Assembly (NCBI RefSeq): GCF_021730395.1
Contig: NC_069362.1
Location: forward strand, 64,311,501-64,375,500
From: Mercenaria mercenaria
Lineage: Eukaryota > Mollusca > Bivalvia > Venerida > Veneridae
Direction of reading: 5' to 3'
DNA length: 64,000 nucleotides
Both the position numbers and the translations under genes were made by a program. Position 1 is the first letter of the stretch. Every line of letters begins with the position of its first letter. Below, piece after piece: positions 46,166 through 57,786 of the stretch. A model generated the notes under the pieces. It saw only the letters and a program-made list of their open reading frames with translations. It had not been told where the DNA came from and made no database searches.

Positions 46166-48640
46166 AGTAAGGTGCCATGTGTTTTTCATTTCTTAGAAGC
46201 AGGCCTAATACAGTTACGTTGAGATAGTTCTGAATGAAGAGAAATAACTTTTTGTTCAAAGTCGTCAGACGTTATGTCGGCATCGACATCAATTCTGCCT
46301 ACTTGTGTAATAATTTCCTAATATGGAGACACGCTCGTTTTTGAAAAGTGTCATTAAGATCATCATTTTTAGCTTCATGGAAGCCTTTAACTCGGTCAAT
46401 TTATATTTACGCTCCCCTGCCGATGCAGTTCATTTATGTCACAATAAAGACACAAGATAAACGTGGATTGAAAATGTCTGACATCTAACCAATGTCAGAC
46501 GTTTTATTAGAAAGTAATATTACTTAGTTATCAAAACGTAGTACAAAATTAGTTATATGGCTATAAAATTGTGACATAAAGTAGGACAAAGCAAAGTCCA
46601 TTGACTAGATATAACAGATCAAGGAAAAGAAAGCATCACTATAATAAGACATTGTGACTAGAAAACTTGTTTAGCGACATTTTCAAACAAAACATAATAG
46701 CAGAGCAAGGTGGGTGGTGGGGTGGTATGTGGAAAAACAAAATAAAATAAGAAAAACTTCTCTGTATTTTTTCCGATGTTTTCCGCTCAAAACGAGGCTA
46801 AAGATAATGAAAAGGGGAAAAGGTCCGAAAAGGATAAGTAACAACAATAACGTGATAAGACCCCTATGCACTGCTATTATGGACACATGTAAAAATTAAT
46901 AGCTAAAAGGCAAATATAAACAACTTTATATCATTTCAATCTATAATGTATGGTTTTTTGTAGGCGTGTAGTATCGATACCTTTAAGAAGACATGGTCCT
47001 GTTTTGGGAATAAATTTAATTTCTTTTTGCTGTGTTAGAATAATGAGAAACAAAAGTAATCGTATAAATGCATTTGGTTGTGTTGTTCACTACGTGAGCA
47101 CCACGATTTTAGATATTAAAATCATGTCCAAGAACAATAGAATAGTAACATTAGAAATAGTACCGTACCCGTTAAGTCATCACTTATGAAAACATCACAT
47201 CAAATCTCTGTGTCGTGTTTTTATGTAACAATACATATTTATTTTGTGTGTTAACTTTTGCAGAAGCCCTTAGGAAATGCTGGCGACATCTGACCGACCA
47301 ACAACACAGCGGGCTTCTGCAGACGTTAATATACAAACATTCATTATCCATAAAGGTGGAAAAAGGGTTTCCCTGTAATCGAGCTCCGTATGTCCAACTA
47401 ACAACGGAATAAATTGTCGTAATTTAAACATGACACGCAGAAAGCAGAAAAATCGCTTCGAAAAAACAAGCAATGAGCCACATTTATGGGGAAACTGCTT
47501 AAACTTTACTGCTGGTGTATAAATAGTATCAATGAAGATGAATGCTATATTTACTCAAAAGCATTCTCAACCATTTGAAACTTTGCCTTTTGTGGTGAAG
47601 GGTTAGGTTTAGTGTATGTTATCTTGGTTTACGGTATTGGGAGAACAAAAATGTTCAAGTTATCCTTTGTCAATCTTTCAATTTTTCTCACAATCTGGAT
47701 AGCGAATCCATTGACTTTTAGTTTGAACTTGCGTTTGCCAAAATAAAATGGTATTTAATTTAAGTGGAAAATAAACACGTGTTCAGCTCAGTGTTGCGTA
47801 AGAATATGCTGGAAATGATGTATTGGAAAAGTCCAAACCATACGTAATGTATGTAGATTTGTCTGGACAATTTGAAACCTATAAAATGCGGATACAAAAG
47901 TCGTGCGTAGGTAGATGTATTCAACAAAACAATTTTTATACCCTTTATATGCGTGTAAATGTGTCTTTTTACTTAAAATAATACACAAAGTAGTTAGTCC
48001 GTTGCAATCGCACTTCAGCGCATTTCATATGATTTTCATTCGGTTGCAAAACTTTTTACCATGCGAAAAAAGCAAATCCGTCTCGTATTGTGAATCAAAA
48101 TGCACCCGTACAAAAATGTGCATATTATATATTTTGTTTGCTCCTACGCAATTATTTTGGGGTCGAAAAATGTGAAAATCAAACATTTTACAACAAAACG
48201 TGTTATCATGCTATTATTTTAGATTCCTTTATCCACACTGGCAAAAGCGTTACAGATCGGGTGGTTCCAATGTTGACTGAGTGGTAAAATTTATCCAGAA
48301 CAAGTGATGAAATGACACTTTGCAGATTTTGTATGTACATTTCTTCGGATCTTAGTCTGGTGACTATTGGGGACTTATTTTTGATAGACTAGGAAGGGAT
48401 GCCAGGTTACCAAAAAATGATAGCTGGTCTTGAAACTTGGTTTCTTTCTTAATTTTCCCTCCAACGACAGATTGGGTTGAGTAGCTGCCTCGCAGCACAC
48501 CGACTGGAAAGCATATTTTAACTGCATGTTTTCCGAATAGATATTGGGAAATTGATAGTTTGTGTTGAACGTTTGGCAGTTTAATTAATGACTGAAATTG
48601 AGCTGAACGTGTTCAGTTTATAAAGTCGAGTTTCGAGTTT
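46166..48640. other. Intergenic sequence without supportable genes
   Basis: Several ORFs of 60-86 residues on both strands overlap each other and show no domain, codon pattern or splice context. No repeat structure is recognised. Confidence 0.4.
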
Positions 48641-48642
48641 CG

Positions 48643-48910
48643 GGGGCCTCCGTGGCCGAGTGGTTAAGGTCGCAGACTTCTAATCACTTGTTACTCATCG
48701 GTGTGGGTTCGAGCCTCACTCGGTGCGTTGAATTCTTCATGTGAGGAAGCCATCCAGCTGGCTTACGTAAGGTCAGTGGTTCTACTCAGGTGCCTGCTCG
48801 TGATGAAATAATGCACAGAGGGGCACCTGGGGTCTTCCTCCACCATTAAAGCTGGAAAGTCGCTATATGACCTATAGTTGTATCTGTGCGGCGTTAAACC
48901 CAACAAAATA
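48643..48910 (+). mobile_element. tRNA-derived SINE, class II (Ser/Leu-type) head
   Basis: The head begins GGGGCCTCCGTGGCCGAGTG with an A box at 48653-48663 and a B box GGTTCGAGCC at 48706-48715; the long gap between them is the variable arm expected of Ser/Leu tRNAs. The body contains GAGGAAGCCATCCAGCTGGC and ATGAAATAATGCACAGAGGG and ends GCGGCGTTAAACCCAACAAA. It looks full-length. I recognise this as a common bivalve SINE type. A truncated copy is at 56441-56650. Confidence 0.88.
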
Positions 48911-49289
48911 ATATTAGGAAATACTTACTATATTTAATCATAATCTAAAACTTGATAACTTATAATTGTTGTAACTATGGAGACTGGAGATATATAGCAG
49001 GAAGAAATATGTTAAACACAATTTTGAAAGTCTTCAAAGGTGTATCTTAAAGGATTGTATAGCGTTGAAAAGTAAATTTTTAATGACAATATATACGGAT
49101 ATGTTAATCATTCTTCTAACATATTCTCATTCCTATTGGGAACAGCGGAGAAAATACTTAATTAAGACAAAACAAATTGTCATATCTATGGAAAGTGTGC
49201 ATAGACGTAAACAAGACTGAAAGCATATATTGTCCGTGCGAATAAATGGTGAACCAAAAATATTTACATGTATCAAAAACTGTTTCTCA

Positions 49290-49505
49290 ATCATTCGAAA
49301 CGGACTACATTCACTGACACCTCTCACCTGGCTCATTCGAAACGGACTGCATTCACTGACACCTCTCACCTGGCTCATTCGAAATGGACTACATTCACTG
49401 ACACCTCTCACCTTGCTCATTCGAAACGGACTACATTCACTGACACCTCTCACCTGGCTCATTCGAAACGGACTGCTTTTATTGACACCTCTCGCCTAGC
49501 TCATT
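49290..49505 (+). repeat. 42 bp minisatellite, about five units
   Basis: The unit begins CTCATTCGAAACGGACTGCA and continues through TTCACTGACACCTCTCACCTGG. Units differ by one to three bases. It ends exactly where the SINE at 49500 begins, and the last unit's TAGCTCATTCGATCC runs into the SINE's B-box region. 42 is a multiple of 3, so frames on both strands stay open without meaning. Confidence 0.9.
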
Positions 49506-49710
49506 CGATCCCCGGACGAGGTCTATGTTTTCCGTGACGATTTGATTAATGGTATTGTGTCTTAAAGCATTCAACCTCTGATATGTATGGAGAAGTTGGC
49601 AGTTACTTGCGGAGAACAGGTTAGTACTGGTACAGAATCCAGGAACATTGGTTAGGTACCGCCGTTGCATAACTGAAATATAGTTCTACTGTTAAAAATG
49701 ACTTTAAACA
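49500..49710 (+). mobile_element. SINE copy with collapsed tRNA head
   Basis: The body matches the SINE at 11746-12031: GTTTTCCGTGACGATTTGAT, GAGAAGTTGGCAGTTACTTG, GGTACAGAATCCAGGAACA. The head is reduced to TAGCTCATTCGATCCCCGG, as if the A box had been joined directly to the B box by a deletion. The 3' end is decayed. The minisatellite at 49290-49505 lies immediately upstream. Confidence 0.8.
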
Positions 49711-50293
49711 AAGCCTCCCAGAAAGGCTTACCTTATGTTTGTGGATTTACAATGAAAAGTAAGTGGTTTACATTGAACCTATATTTTCTTAATATGATAA
49801 TATACATGTGCACAATCAGTCACGTAAGTACGGTTTTTCGTAAAACGTTTCTTCTTTTCAAAATTTCCCAGCCAGCCTTTGTCCATTAGACTCTTTTGGA
49901 TTACGTTCGCTTTTGCTTCCCAGTGTCATCTTCTATATGTTGTTTGATTTCACTGCGTTTGCTCCCAGCAGTTATTGCCTGCCGGTGAACTGTCAATGAT
50001 AATTGTGACTGTCGTATTGTAAGAGAATTGTTTTGGGAGACAGCTCTCTGACACAAAGCTCCACCAATGTACACAGTATTTGAGATGTCCCAAGAATACT
50101 CCCATTAAAACGTTTACTGGCCGCACAAAAATACCGAAACGCTTGTCTCAGCGTTCCTCACCGAAGCTTAGCTGCTGAACGCGTAAATAGTTTCAGCAGA
50201 AATCCGTTTACTTGGTAAAATACTTATTGTAAGATACATTAAGAATAGAATACCGGTTAACAAGATACACTTGAATGTTAGTTTGATAAACTT
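49711..50293. other. Sequence downstream of gene C
   Basis: Presumed 3' UTR and flank of gene C. No canonical AATAAA is seen in the first 100 bp after the stop on the coding strand; AATAAG (plus CTTATT near 50222) is a weak alternative. Confidence 0.35.
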
Positions 50294-52358
50294 TTAAGCC
50301 GGTTTTCCCTTGCAATGCGGTAGGCGGTAGCAGAGTATTGTTAGTCTGTAGAACAACAACATCAAAGTAACAATGTTCTTCAGCAAGAAGAATATCAGAC
50401 TGTATGTAATCAGCTTCACCTCTATGATGATGTAGAGCCTTACTACAAGGAAAGGTAAATCTTGTAGAAATATGCTCATACATGTCACAACAACCTCTAC
50501 AAACTTATCTCCACAGTGCCTATTCAGAAATGCGACATTTGGATTCCGTGCCTTTCGAAATCGCTTAGACTTCTGCATCAGTATGGGAATGAACTGGATG
50601 AAACTCCCTGACCACACGGCCAAGATAGCGTAGGTGAGTTTCAAGTTTCCTCGAACCTGATCTTCGTCGAAGACAGCGAGCAACTCCATGATATCCGAGG
50701 CTATGGCGAGAAACTCTAAGAGCAGGTCAGCCAGAAAGTCTCGCGAGACTTTACCACGTGGGAGCAGCCAGCGACTGAACACAAGTAGATATACCAGCGA
50801 TTCCTCAATGATGATTACCCATACATCATTATCAAAAGTGCCAAACACCGGCTGTAAAAATACAAGTCAAAATAGATTTTAGGAAGATGATAAAAACAAT
50901 TAAAGTGCGGACTACCCGCTTAATACTAATTAGTATTATTTCTTGACAAACGGCACAATAAGGTATCCAGTCGGCTTATCAGTATGGGAAGGCTCTGCAA
51001 TTTTACCGACGAGTTTCCACATACCTTAAACAAATGACCGGAATATTAACTTGGATATCCCCTATCTCCCACATCCCTCTTACTTCAAAAATTGGTATAA
51101 AACAAAGTTAGCTTGGCTTTAGTCACTATGGAAATATAAATGCAGATATTGAATTAACATGGTTACCTCACTAGGAGTAAGTATTGTTGACACAGTTGTA
51201 CTGATCTCAGTTGTTATATTACTTGGCAATCCACTGGCAGCAGATGTATCATTCCCGGCTAGACCACTGGCAGTAGTTGTATCATTCCCGGCCAGACCAT
51301 CCGCAATATCCGAAGTCAAATTGCTCGTAACGTTCAGTACCAGGGCTTCTGTCAATGTCGTGGTCGGGATGGTAGTTATTTCAGTTGGAGGTAGAGTGGT
51401 CCACTTATCTGCATTAACAAAACGGTCATACTGGTTCAACTGAAGAAGCCATATTGCAGGTATTGTTGATGCAAGGTAAATGAGGAAGCATGGGGTCCAC
51501 CTGCAAACAGATATAAATATATATATTTGTAAATATTTACTTTGGGACAATAAAGCATTGTAAATTTGCGGCGATATAACAATAGTTCATTGCTTTTTCG
51601 CACAAAACAGTTGAAAACACACTCTTTGGCTCACTCTTAATCAACATATGAACGAAAATTCTCCGCACATAACATGGTCTAAAAATGTTTGAATAGAAAT
51701 AGTGCAGTCTATTGATGTAAGAATCCACTTACCATTCATATTCGATACCTGCTCGTTTTATGATGACAACAATGCCTTCTAAGATGAGGAAGAAGTTAGC
51801 AATCACTATAAGCCAGTACATGTTCTCGTTGTAGTCATCCGTCACACGCCATACTGTCAGCACGTTGTGGGCAATTAGCAAGAACCTCACAAAACATGCC
51901 ATTATAATTGGACCATTGTTTTCATACCGCATGTCGTATTCTTTCTCCTCGTCTTCGCTTATTGCATTTTCTCCATCATCTAACATTTTTATTTTTCCAT
52001 TCTCGAATGACCTAATATGTCTTATGAAGGCTTTCTGTGACAGCCTTGGGTTAGCACGAGCTATTGGCACGGCTTTCATGGTAGGTAGACCGGATTTGCC
52101 ATTCAAATTGTGCCATTGGTATGCATCTAAGTTCTCGTCATCCATAATTTCGGTAACGATTGTATATTCCCCATCATTACTGGTTCCAATTTCTCCATAA
52201 GCATCGTAGATATTACCGCTCACAGGTCTGCCGCTTACTGGTCGGCTGCTATGTCCGAACGAAGGTAGAGTGTAAGACGCCCAATTATTTTCATCTGCAC
52301 GAACAGTAAACACACTTTCACCTGTTTTATTGTTATTTTCAGGCAGTTCGGTCATCAT
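50294..52358 (-). CDS. TMEM26-like multi-pass membrane protein, gene C
   Basis: Three coding exons: 51733-52358, 51167-51500 and 50294-50851, about 505 residues. Exon 1 ends GAATG|GTAAGTG, exon 2 starts after TTTGCAG and ends GTGAG|GTAACC, exon 3 starts after TTTTTACAG. Residues 1-145 are a Ser/Asp/Glu-rich extension related to that of gene B (DAYQWHNLNGKSGLPTMKAV here, DAYSWINVDDTPKLSSVKSV there) and contain RPVSGRPVSG. TM1 has LIAHNVLTVWRVT, TM3 YLASTIPAIWLLQL. The exon 2 loop is about 85 residues, Thr-rich, with an 11-residue repeat (GLAGNDTTTAS, GLAGNDTSAAS, GLPSNITTEIS) and five sequons (NVT, NLT, NDT, NDT, NIT). Exon 3 has FSRWLLPRGKVSRDFLADLL, ASDIMELL and LQDLPFLVVRLYIII, and ends HCKGKPA. 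Start: the first of two adjacent ATGs (52358 or 52355); the frame is open upstream to a TTG at 52442 without an ATG. Function unknown. Confidence 0.9.
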
Positions 52359-54341
52359 TTTTAAACCAAAACGTCTCAATACAGAATGATGAGATAAATT
52401 TTGAAATATAAAGTTTATTACTAAAGTTCTCACTTCACCCAAATCACCGGAACAGTAACTTTGTATATGTTGTATCTAACAAATGCAGATGGTCTTACAA
52501 ATCTGAAATGCAACATTCTGTGCACTGTTGAACGTATTTAAATTTTTCAAACCTAATTTACGAGTTCATGTTCCATCGCAATGAAGCTGAATGTCTTATT
52601 ATTATCCTATTGAAATAAATTTTATAGGTGTATAATAACATTTCATATTTTATACATTTATAACAAAATGTGTCCTCATTTCGCTAGCGTCAGGTAAGCA
52701 ATTCATACATATGAATAATTGTCAGATTATATCCTTGATAAACCGGGGAGCAAAAAATCGGCGTAATTACAAGATGATAGGTAACCTTACTAACACATCC
52801 TGTTAAAACAAAGGACAATAACGTAAAAAATAAAGTATATTGGCACATGCCAAGTTTCTCTAACGAAACTTTCGTTTTTAGGCTTAATTAATTTAAACAA
52901 AAAATAGCTCAGCTGTTTTTGTCAGTGTATGACGCGTTTCTTGTTCATCTCTGCATTGACAAGAGTCATTTTAACTTGTTAGATTTTTTGAATGAAAGCA
53001 ATTTAACAGCACTTAAATGAAATAAATATGCATTATTTTTTTTTTCAATTTCGGTAATAATACAAACACTGTGTGTATGTTTTTGTGTAACTTTAATTAT
53101 TTACCTGCGGTGCATTGAAGCTTTTTAAGGTACGGCAACATTGTTTTAAACTAGTGCCGCAGCTGTTAGATAATTGCAAAGTTATTAAGAAACAAAGCCT
53201 AGCGAAGTAATTATGTACAGTAATTATTATACATAGGCATTTGCGATATTCAGCTAACAGTCTGGTTCTGCTCTAGTCCAGATGTGAACGTATTTAATAT
53301 GAAATAAAATGATTAACTCCTTTTAAGTTATTTTATGTACGTTTGTGGATTACATGTTTAGTATTGATATTACTATCACACTCCGTGTCAAATTATGAAA
53401 CAATTCAATTCAACAATTCAACGAAATAAAATTAGAAACTTGACAATGAGGTTCAAATCTAGTTAAGGCATAAATCAAGTAAAATTAATTTAGAATCTTT
53501 TTCTTTTTTAATCAGTCAATACAAATGTTGCAATTAAAACAAATTAGGCTTCGGGTTTGTTTTATATGACAGTAGTTTATCAAGTCTCTTTTTCAATGGA
53601 ATACATGTAAAAACTTTCATTAATTATCATTGAAACCTTTCTTTGACTTTAAGAAATATAATAAGATTAGCTGAGATTGAAAATTCACACATTTTACATC
53701 AGTAAAACATCGCTCGTAATCAATATGTCATATAGCTAAAAGGTATATAATATAATAGTGAGGATTGCTGTAAGGATGTTTCACAGTAACATAACTCTGT
53801 AAGCACATGCGCTAAAAGAATTTTAACCAGTAAGAATGGGTTTTTTTTTTACATTTCAACTTTTTACACTGGTAAGTTTCAGGTGGAATTCTCTTTCTCA
53901 TTTGAACATCTGACTAACCAACTTTACGTTCATATGGTGGACGGCTTATCTGCTCCGCTCAACACTGATATATGCGCCTCAGGTGGACACTCGTTCCTCA
54001 GCTTGCACATCAGAGTAGTCCTTTTACGCAAATTATGACAAACCTGGAGAACCTCGCCCTAGAAAAAAAAAACAACACAGAAATAAGAAAGGACGATAGT
54101 TACATGTATGTAACACATATTTTTTACAACATTAGTAACCTAGCTGAAGCATTATGATACATTTTATGGACAGCTATATACTCCTTGGGTCATTGAAAAT
54201 ACATGGAATATGAACAGAACAGTGCTGTGTTTTGTTTTCCGCCTTCTTATGTTATAGTGATACCGCTATCAAATATGATGCCACTTTTTTGAAAGCTAAA
54301 ATGTGAAGTAAGGGTATACCTTGGTGGATGGGTCGGGGTAC
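52359..54341. other. Upstream region of gene C
   Basis: Presumed promoter and 5' flank of gene C, then unassigned AT-rich DNA. No core promoter motif can be chosen. No repeats recognised. Confidence 0.35.
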
Positions 54342-54359
54342 CTAATTATTGGTCATTGA

Positions 54360-54616
54360 TAATTCATGATTATATATATTGTAGCTACCATTGTCTATCT
54401 GACGTATTTTGCCGGCCATCAGCAAATTAACATTTCCTAGTACGGATATTGATTTATGAACAGAATTGTAAATATTTTCAACAACGACTGTGCAGTACAA
54501 CACTGCGAGTGTTATGTTAGGGACGAAATTAAGGTTACTTCTGTTTAGACGAGCAGTTATTTTTACCGGTTCTCCAGCAGACCAACCGACTTGCACTGCC
54601 AAGCCCTCTATTCTCT
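54360..54616 (-). CDS. Possible orphan exon, weakly arrestin-like
   Basis: On the minus strand a good acceptor (ATGTATTTACAG, about 54617-54628) is followed by an open frame RIEGLAVQVGWSAGEPVKIT, ARLNRSNLNFVPNITLAVL and ISVLGNVNLLMAGKI. The phrase GEPVKITARLNRSN...ITLAVLY recalls the start of the second lobe of arrestin-domain proteins (a 'GE.I.I...I.N.S' strand pair), but there is no second exon in the window and the match is by eye. It could be a decayed gene piece or chance. A repeat arm starts directly beside it at 54640. Confidence 0.25.
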
Positions 54617-54639
54617 GTAAATACATTTATCATTTTATC

Positions 54640-54820
54640 TACATAGATTCTGTAAAAAATATCGGCTTGCATTTCACAAGTAAATATGAACAGGCAGAAA
54701 AAAAAGTCCGTATTGTATCTTTTGCATTGTATGTTGCTGGAATACTTTCGTTAATATGCATGACTTGACACAGTTCTATAAATAGCACACATAAAACTTC
54801 ACTAAGTTAAAATCAGAGAT
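54640..54820 (+). repeat. Solo copy of the 35 kb inverted-repeat arm
   Basis: Matches arm 2 (35720-35890): ATAGATTCTGTAAAAAATAT, CGGCTTG, CACAAGTAAAT, AACAGGCAGAAA, TATGCATGAC(T/C)TGACACAGT and ATAAAACTTCA. Identity about 85% by eye. Only one arm is present. Confidence 0.75.
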
Positions 54821-55258
54821 ATGACAACTCTGCCAAACAAGGCACCGAGTAGCAATCTGATACTATAAATACTTGGAAGACCAAGTTGGCAGTTTTGTAA
54901 GCATTGCACTTTGGTTCACTTCTCCGCCCCGCCGGTGAGTGCATATCTCGAAAAGGCACAGGACATTGACGGAACTAGGCCATAGCTTTATTGACCTTTT
55001 TCTGTCAGTGTTCTGACTGAAGCCGGCAGGACTAGTCCTGAAAAAGGACTGTTTGAGTTGAAAGAAGGTATCTTCTTTGTGACGGTGTCAGACGGTATAG
55101 AGTTCAGACGGCCTGTAGAGAAGCACCTGTACGCTCAACGTAGGGTGCGGGAGGGGAGGGAGACGCCACCTCTATGACGATGGATTACCATCGACCAGTG
55201 GCAGCCTGTGCCTTTCACCTCTTACTGCCCTTGTCAGGACGACCTTGCGTGCATTCTT

Positions 55259-55830
55259 TATGCCTTTTTCTCGTTATTCCGAGCCTCTTAACCGGTATTT
55301 CAGTTCTTGTCAGTAACAGATTAAAGTTTCATAAGAGTTTTTGCTATAGTTTGATACTCCAACATTTAAACTTAAAAAATCCCCATGACGAAAAATTCTA
55401 AGGAGTGTTGTCAATGAATAATCCAGGCTTTCACATGATGACCCTCACCCTCTGAAACAGCCAGGTGCTTTTTCGTTGATCCGAGACTTGTGATCATTTG
55501 TACTAGCTCTCAAAAACTAAGATTTTTTTTTAAGTTCTTTTTTAAAATTAAGAACATATATCTAATTGTGTTTGCAATTATTTTTTTCTGTTTAAAGAAG
55601 TTATATATTACTCCAGTGATTTTAGATAAGCAAATTTGTGCCAAAATTTTCTGTTGCGCATGTTTCTATTTTAATGAGTAATACTATTTTCTTTTTATTC
55701 TTGTTTAACTGTCATATGATTTGCCACAACATGCATAAAAATTAGAAACAGGAAATAGCTGCAAGTTCAAATTGTCCAAAGGCTCGGATCAATGAGAAGG
55801 CTCGGAATTACGAGAAAGAGGCATATATTG
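55259..55830. repeat. Inverted repeat pair (about 30 bp arms)
   Basis: ATGCCTTTTTCTCGTTATTC then CGAGCCTC (55259-55288) is the inverted complement, with two or three differences, of 55797-55828 (AAGGCTCGGAATTACGAG then AAAGAGGCAT). A shorter related word, TTTTTCGTTGATCCGAGAC, lies between at 55470, and GCTCGGATCAATGAG at 55783. The pair may be the ends of a 570 bp element. The AT-rich interior holds no recognised gene. Confidence 0.5.
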
Positions 55831-56440
55831 TCATGAACCACGCCTCTCAGGTCACTGTCGTTCTAGGTCTCTTGACTCGCTTTTGTTTTAAAAGATATTG
55901 GAGTTTTGGCTTATACTCTGCTCAGATACACGAGTAATTTAACTATGAACCAAATTTAAGCAGCGATGCTGCGAGTACGGGGTAGGTGTGAGAGAGAGTC
56001 TCCATCTCCCTGCGGGTTTGAACTTTGAAAGGGTATAATAGTGTTAGTTGTTATCGTTTATTAAATTATCGATATGTTTAGTTTCCATACATGACTTCCG
56101 CATCCGCATTTTGACAGGTTTTTGTTATATGTGTCTACCCATACATTGCGAATGTGTCAGGTTTTATGAAATAATTGTTCACCAATATATCTTTCTCACA
56201 CGAAAATAAATATTTTATAGACAACGTAAACAACATCTAATTTTTAGAAACGAAAATTAAAACTGCGTTAATTGCTTTTGTGTTTCGGTATCCGGATCAG
56301 GATGTAGATTGATAGATTGAATTGCACATTGATGTTCACGTTAAATGTTATATTAAGCGCAAGTATTATTACTCGAGACATAGGATGACTCAAGCATTTT
56401 TGCTCTCCCTGTGCGCGCTTGAATACCAATGTTTTACTTG

Positions 56441-56650
56441 GGGCCTCTTTGACTGAATAGTTTATGGTCGCTAACTTCGAATCACTTGCACCTCACTGAT
56501 GTGGGTTCGAGCCTTACTCGGGGCGTTAAATTCTTCTGGCTTATGGAAGGTCGGTGGTCCTACCCGGATGCCCGCCCGTGATAAAATAATGCAGGGAGGA
56601 GCACATGGGAAGAAAAAACTGCCAATATCGCCAGCTTTCATAAATAAAAT
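56441..56650 (+). mobile_element. Truncated class II tRNA SINE
   Basis: Same family as 48643-48910: a decayed A box, B box GGTTCGAGCC at 56504-56513, then ACTCGGGGCGTTAAATTCTT, a deletion of the ATGTGAGGAAGCC block, and GATAAAATAATGCAGGGAGG. It is more diverged than the 48.6 kb copy. Confidence 0.8.
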
Positions 56651-56659
56651 TGTTTCTTT

Positions 56660-57000
56660 GTAAAAAAATATGATTAAGAATGAAGAAAAATTTCGAAGGT
56701 ATTACCACTGCCCGTTCTTGCGATGTGCCTACAGTGTTCTTTTTGGCCTCGCTGTCTGTTTGTGTACGTGCGTGATGCTTCTATTTGTGGCGGCCCTATT
56801 TGGCGATGTGTGGCTCTGGCTGTATTTGCTGTGCCGTATGCTTGCAAGAAATCTACACTTACATTTTCCAAGATGGTTTCAAGAACAAATAAATCAGGGT
56901 CTTTCAGATCTACTATTTCAAAAACGAATTTGATAAATCTCATTCAGAGGACATTGTTAAACGAAACACTTGAAATAGCCGCCTGACACCCTATAGTGAC
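56660..57000. other. GC-richer segment with overlapping ORFs, unassigned
   Basis: Open frames of 87-89 residues run on both strands over 56670-56986. The base composition differs from the AT-rich surroundings. The plus frame at 56670 has a hydrophobic middle (LFGLAVCLCTCVMLLFVAAL), but no family is recognised and no splice context supports a gene. It may be part of a transposable element. Confidence 0.3.
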
Positions 57001-57041
57001 AGTAGATTATAGGCCACTTCCAACAACATTGCTGTAGGATT

Positions 57042-57285
57042 AACACTTTAGCAACGTGGTTAGAGTGTCCGCCGGATCATGAGGTCCGTGGTTCGAGCCC
57101 CAGTAAAAACCTTGGTATTTTCTCTTCCATGGTTACTTTAATGGGGTCAGAAGTGTTTGTCGGACTTATGCGGTGGGCATGGGGTGTCATACTGGAGAGC
57201 TCTTTAGCGCCTACGGATCATGAGGTTCGGGGTTCGAGCCCCAGTAAGGACCTTGGTATTTTCTCTCCCAGGGTTTACTTTAATC
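57042..57285 (+). repeat. Tandem pair of tRNA-like SINE heads
   Basis: Two tRNA-like units: A box TAGCAACGTGGTTAGAGTG at 57049-57067 with B box GGTTCGAGCCC at 57090-57100, and a second with a decayed A box (near 57195-57211) and B box GGTTCGAGCCC at 57231-57241. Both carry GGATCATGAGGT before the B box and CCTTGGTATTTTCTCT then TTTACTTTAAT after it. The repeat spacing is 141 bp. Neither folds as a proper tRNA. Confidence 0.65.
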
Positions 57286-57786
57286 CTTTAGGATTTACAT
57301 TTTACTGTTTTTTTTTCTTCAAAATTTAAGCTTTCTCATTTTCCCGGGTACTGTAGTGACATATTGTGATACCGTATACTGGAAGTTCACTTCAACTTTA
57401 TACTGCCATAAAATCAATACTGCAGTACTGATTACACATGGCAGGCGCTTGTCAGGAGCAGTTATTAGTTTAAAAGAAATGTTATGTGCATGGGGGTTAA
57501 AAGTATATGTTGCAAAGACAAAAGATCTAAGGTTAAAAACAGTATGCATCTGTCTACAGAGAGTTGTCCTGACTTATAATTTACAAAAGTTGTTTCCCTT
57601 CGCAAATAAACCGCCATATGCGCTACTGAGTACACAGGTAAATATGTGACGATAACATATCTTCGCAGTCACATTTCAAAGCCCATATTTTGCTAAATTA
57701 TATCTCGAACTAGATTCTATTCGAAGTTCTGTCTAAAACGACTTAACTCATCCTATTTACTATGTAAGATTATTCCACAAGAGGTC

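Noticed and set aside
48643-48720. Functional tRNA-Ser/Leu gene
   Set aside because: The head continues into a conserved SINE body found again at 56441; it is a SINE promoter.
49133-49537. ORFs of 89-109 residues over the 42 bp repeat
   Set aside because: A multiple-of-three tandem repeat gives open frames on both strands; no domain and no context.
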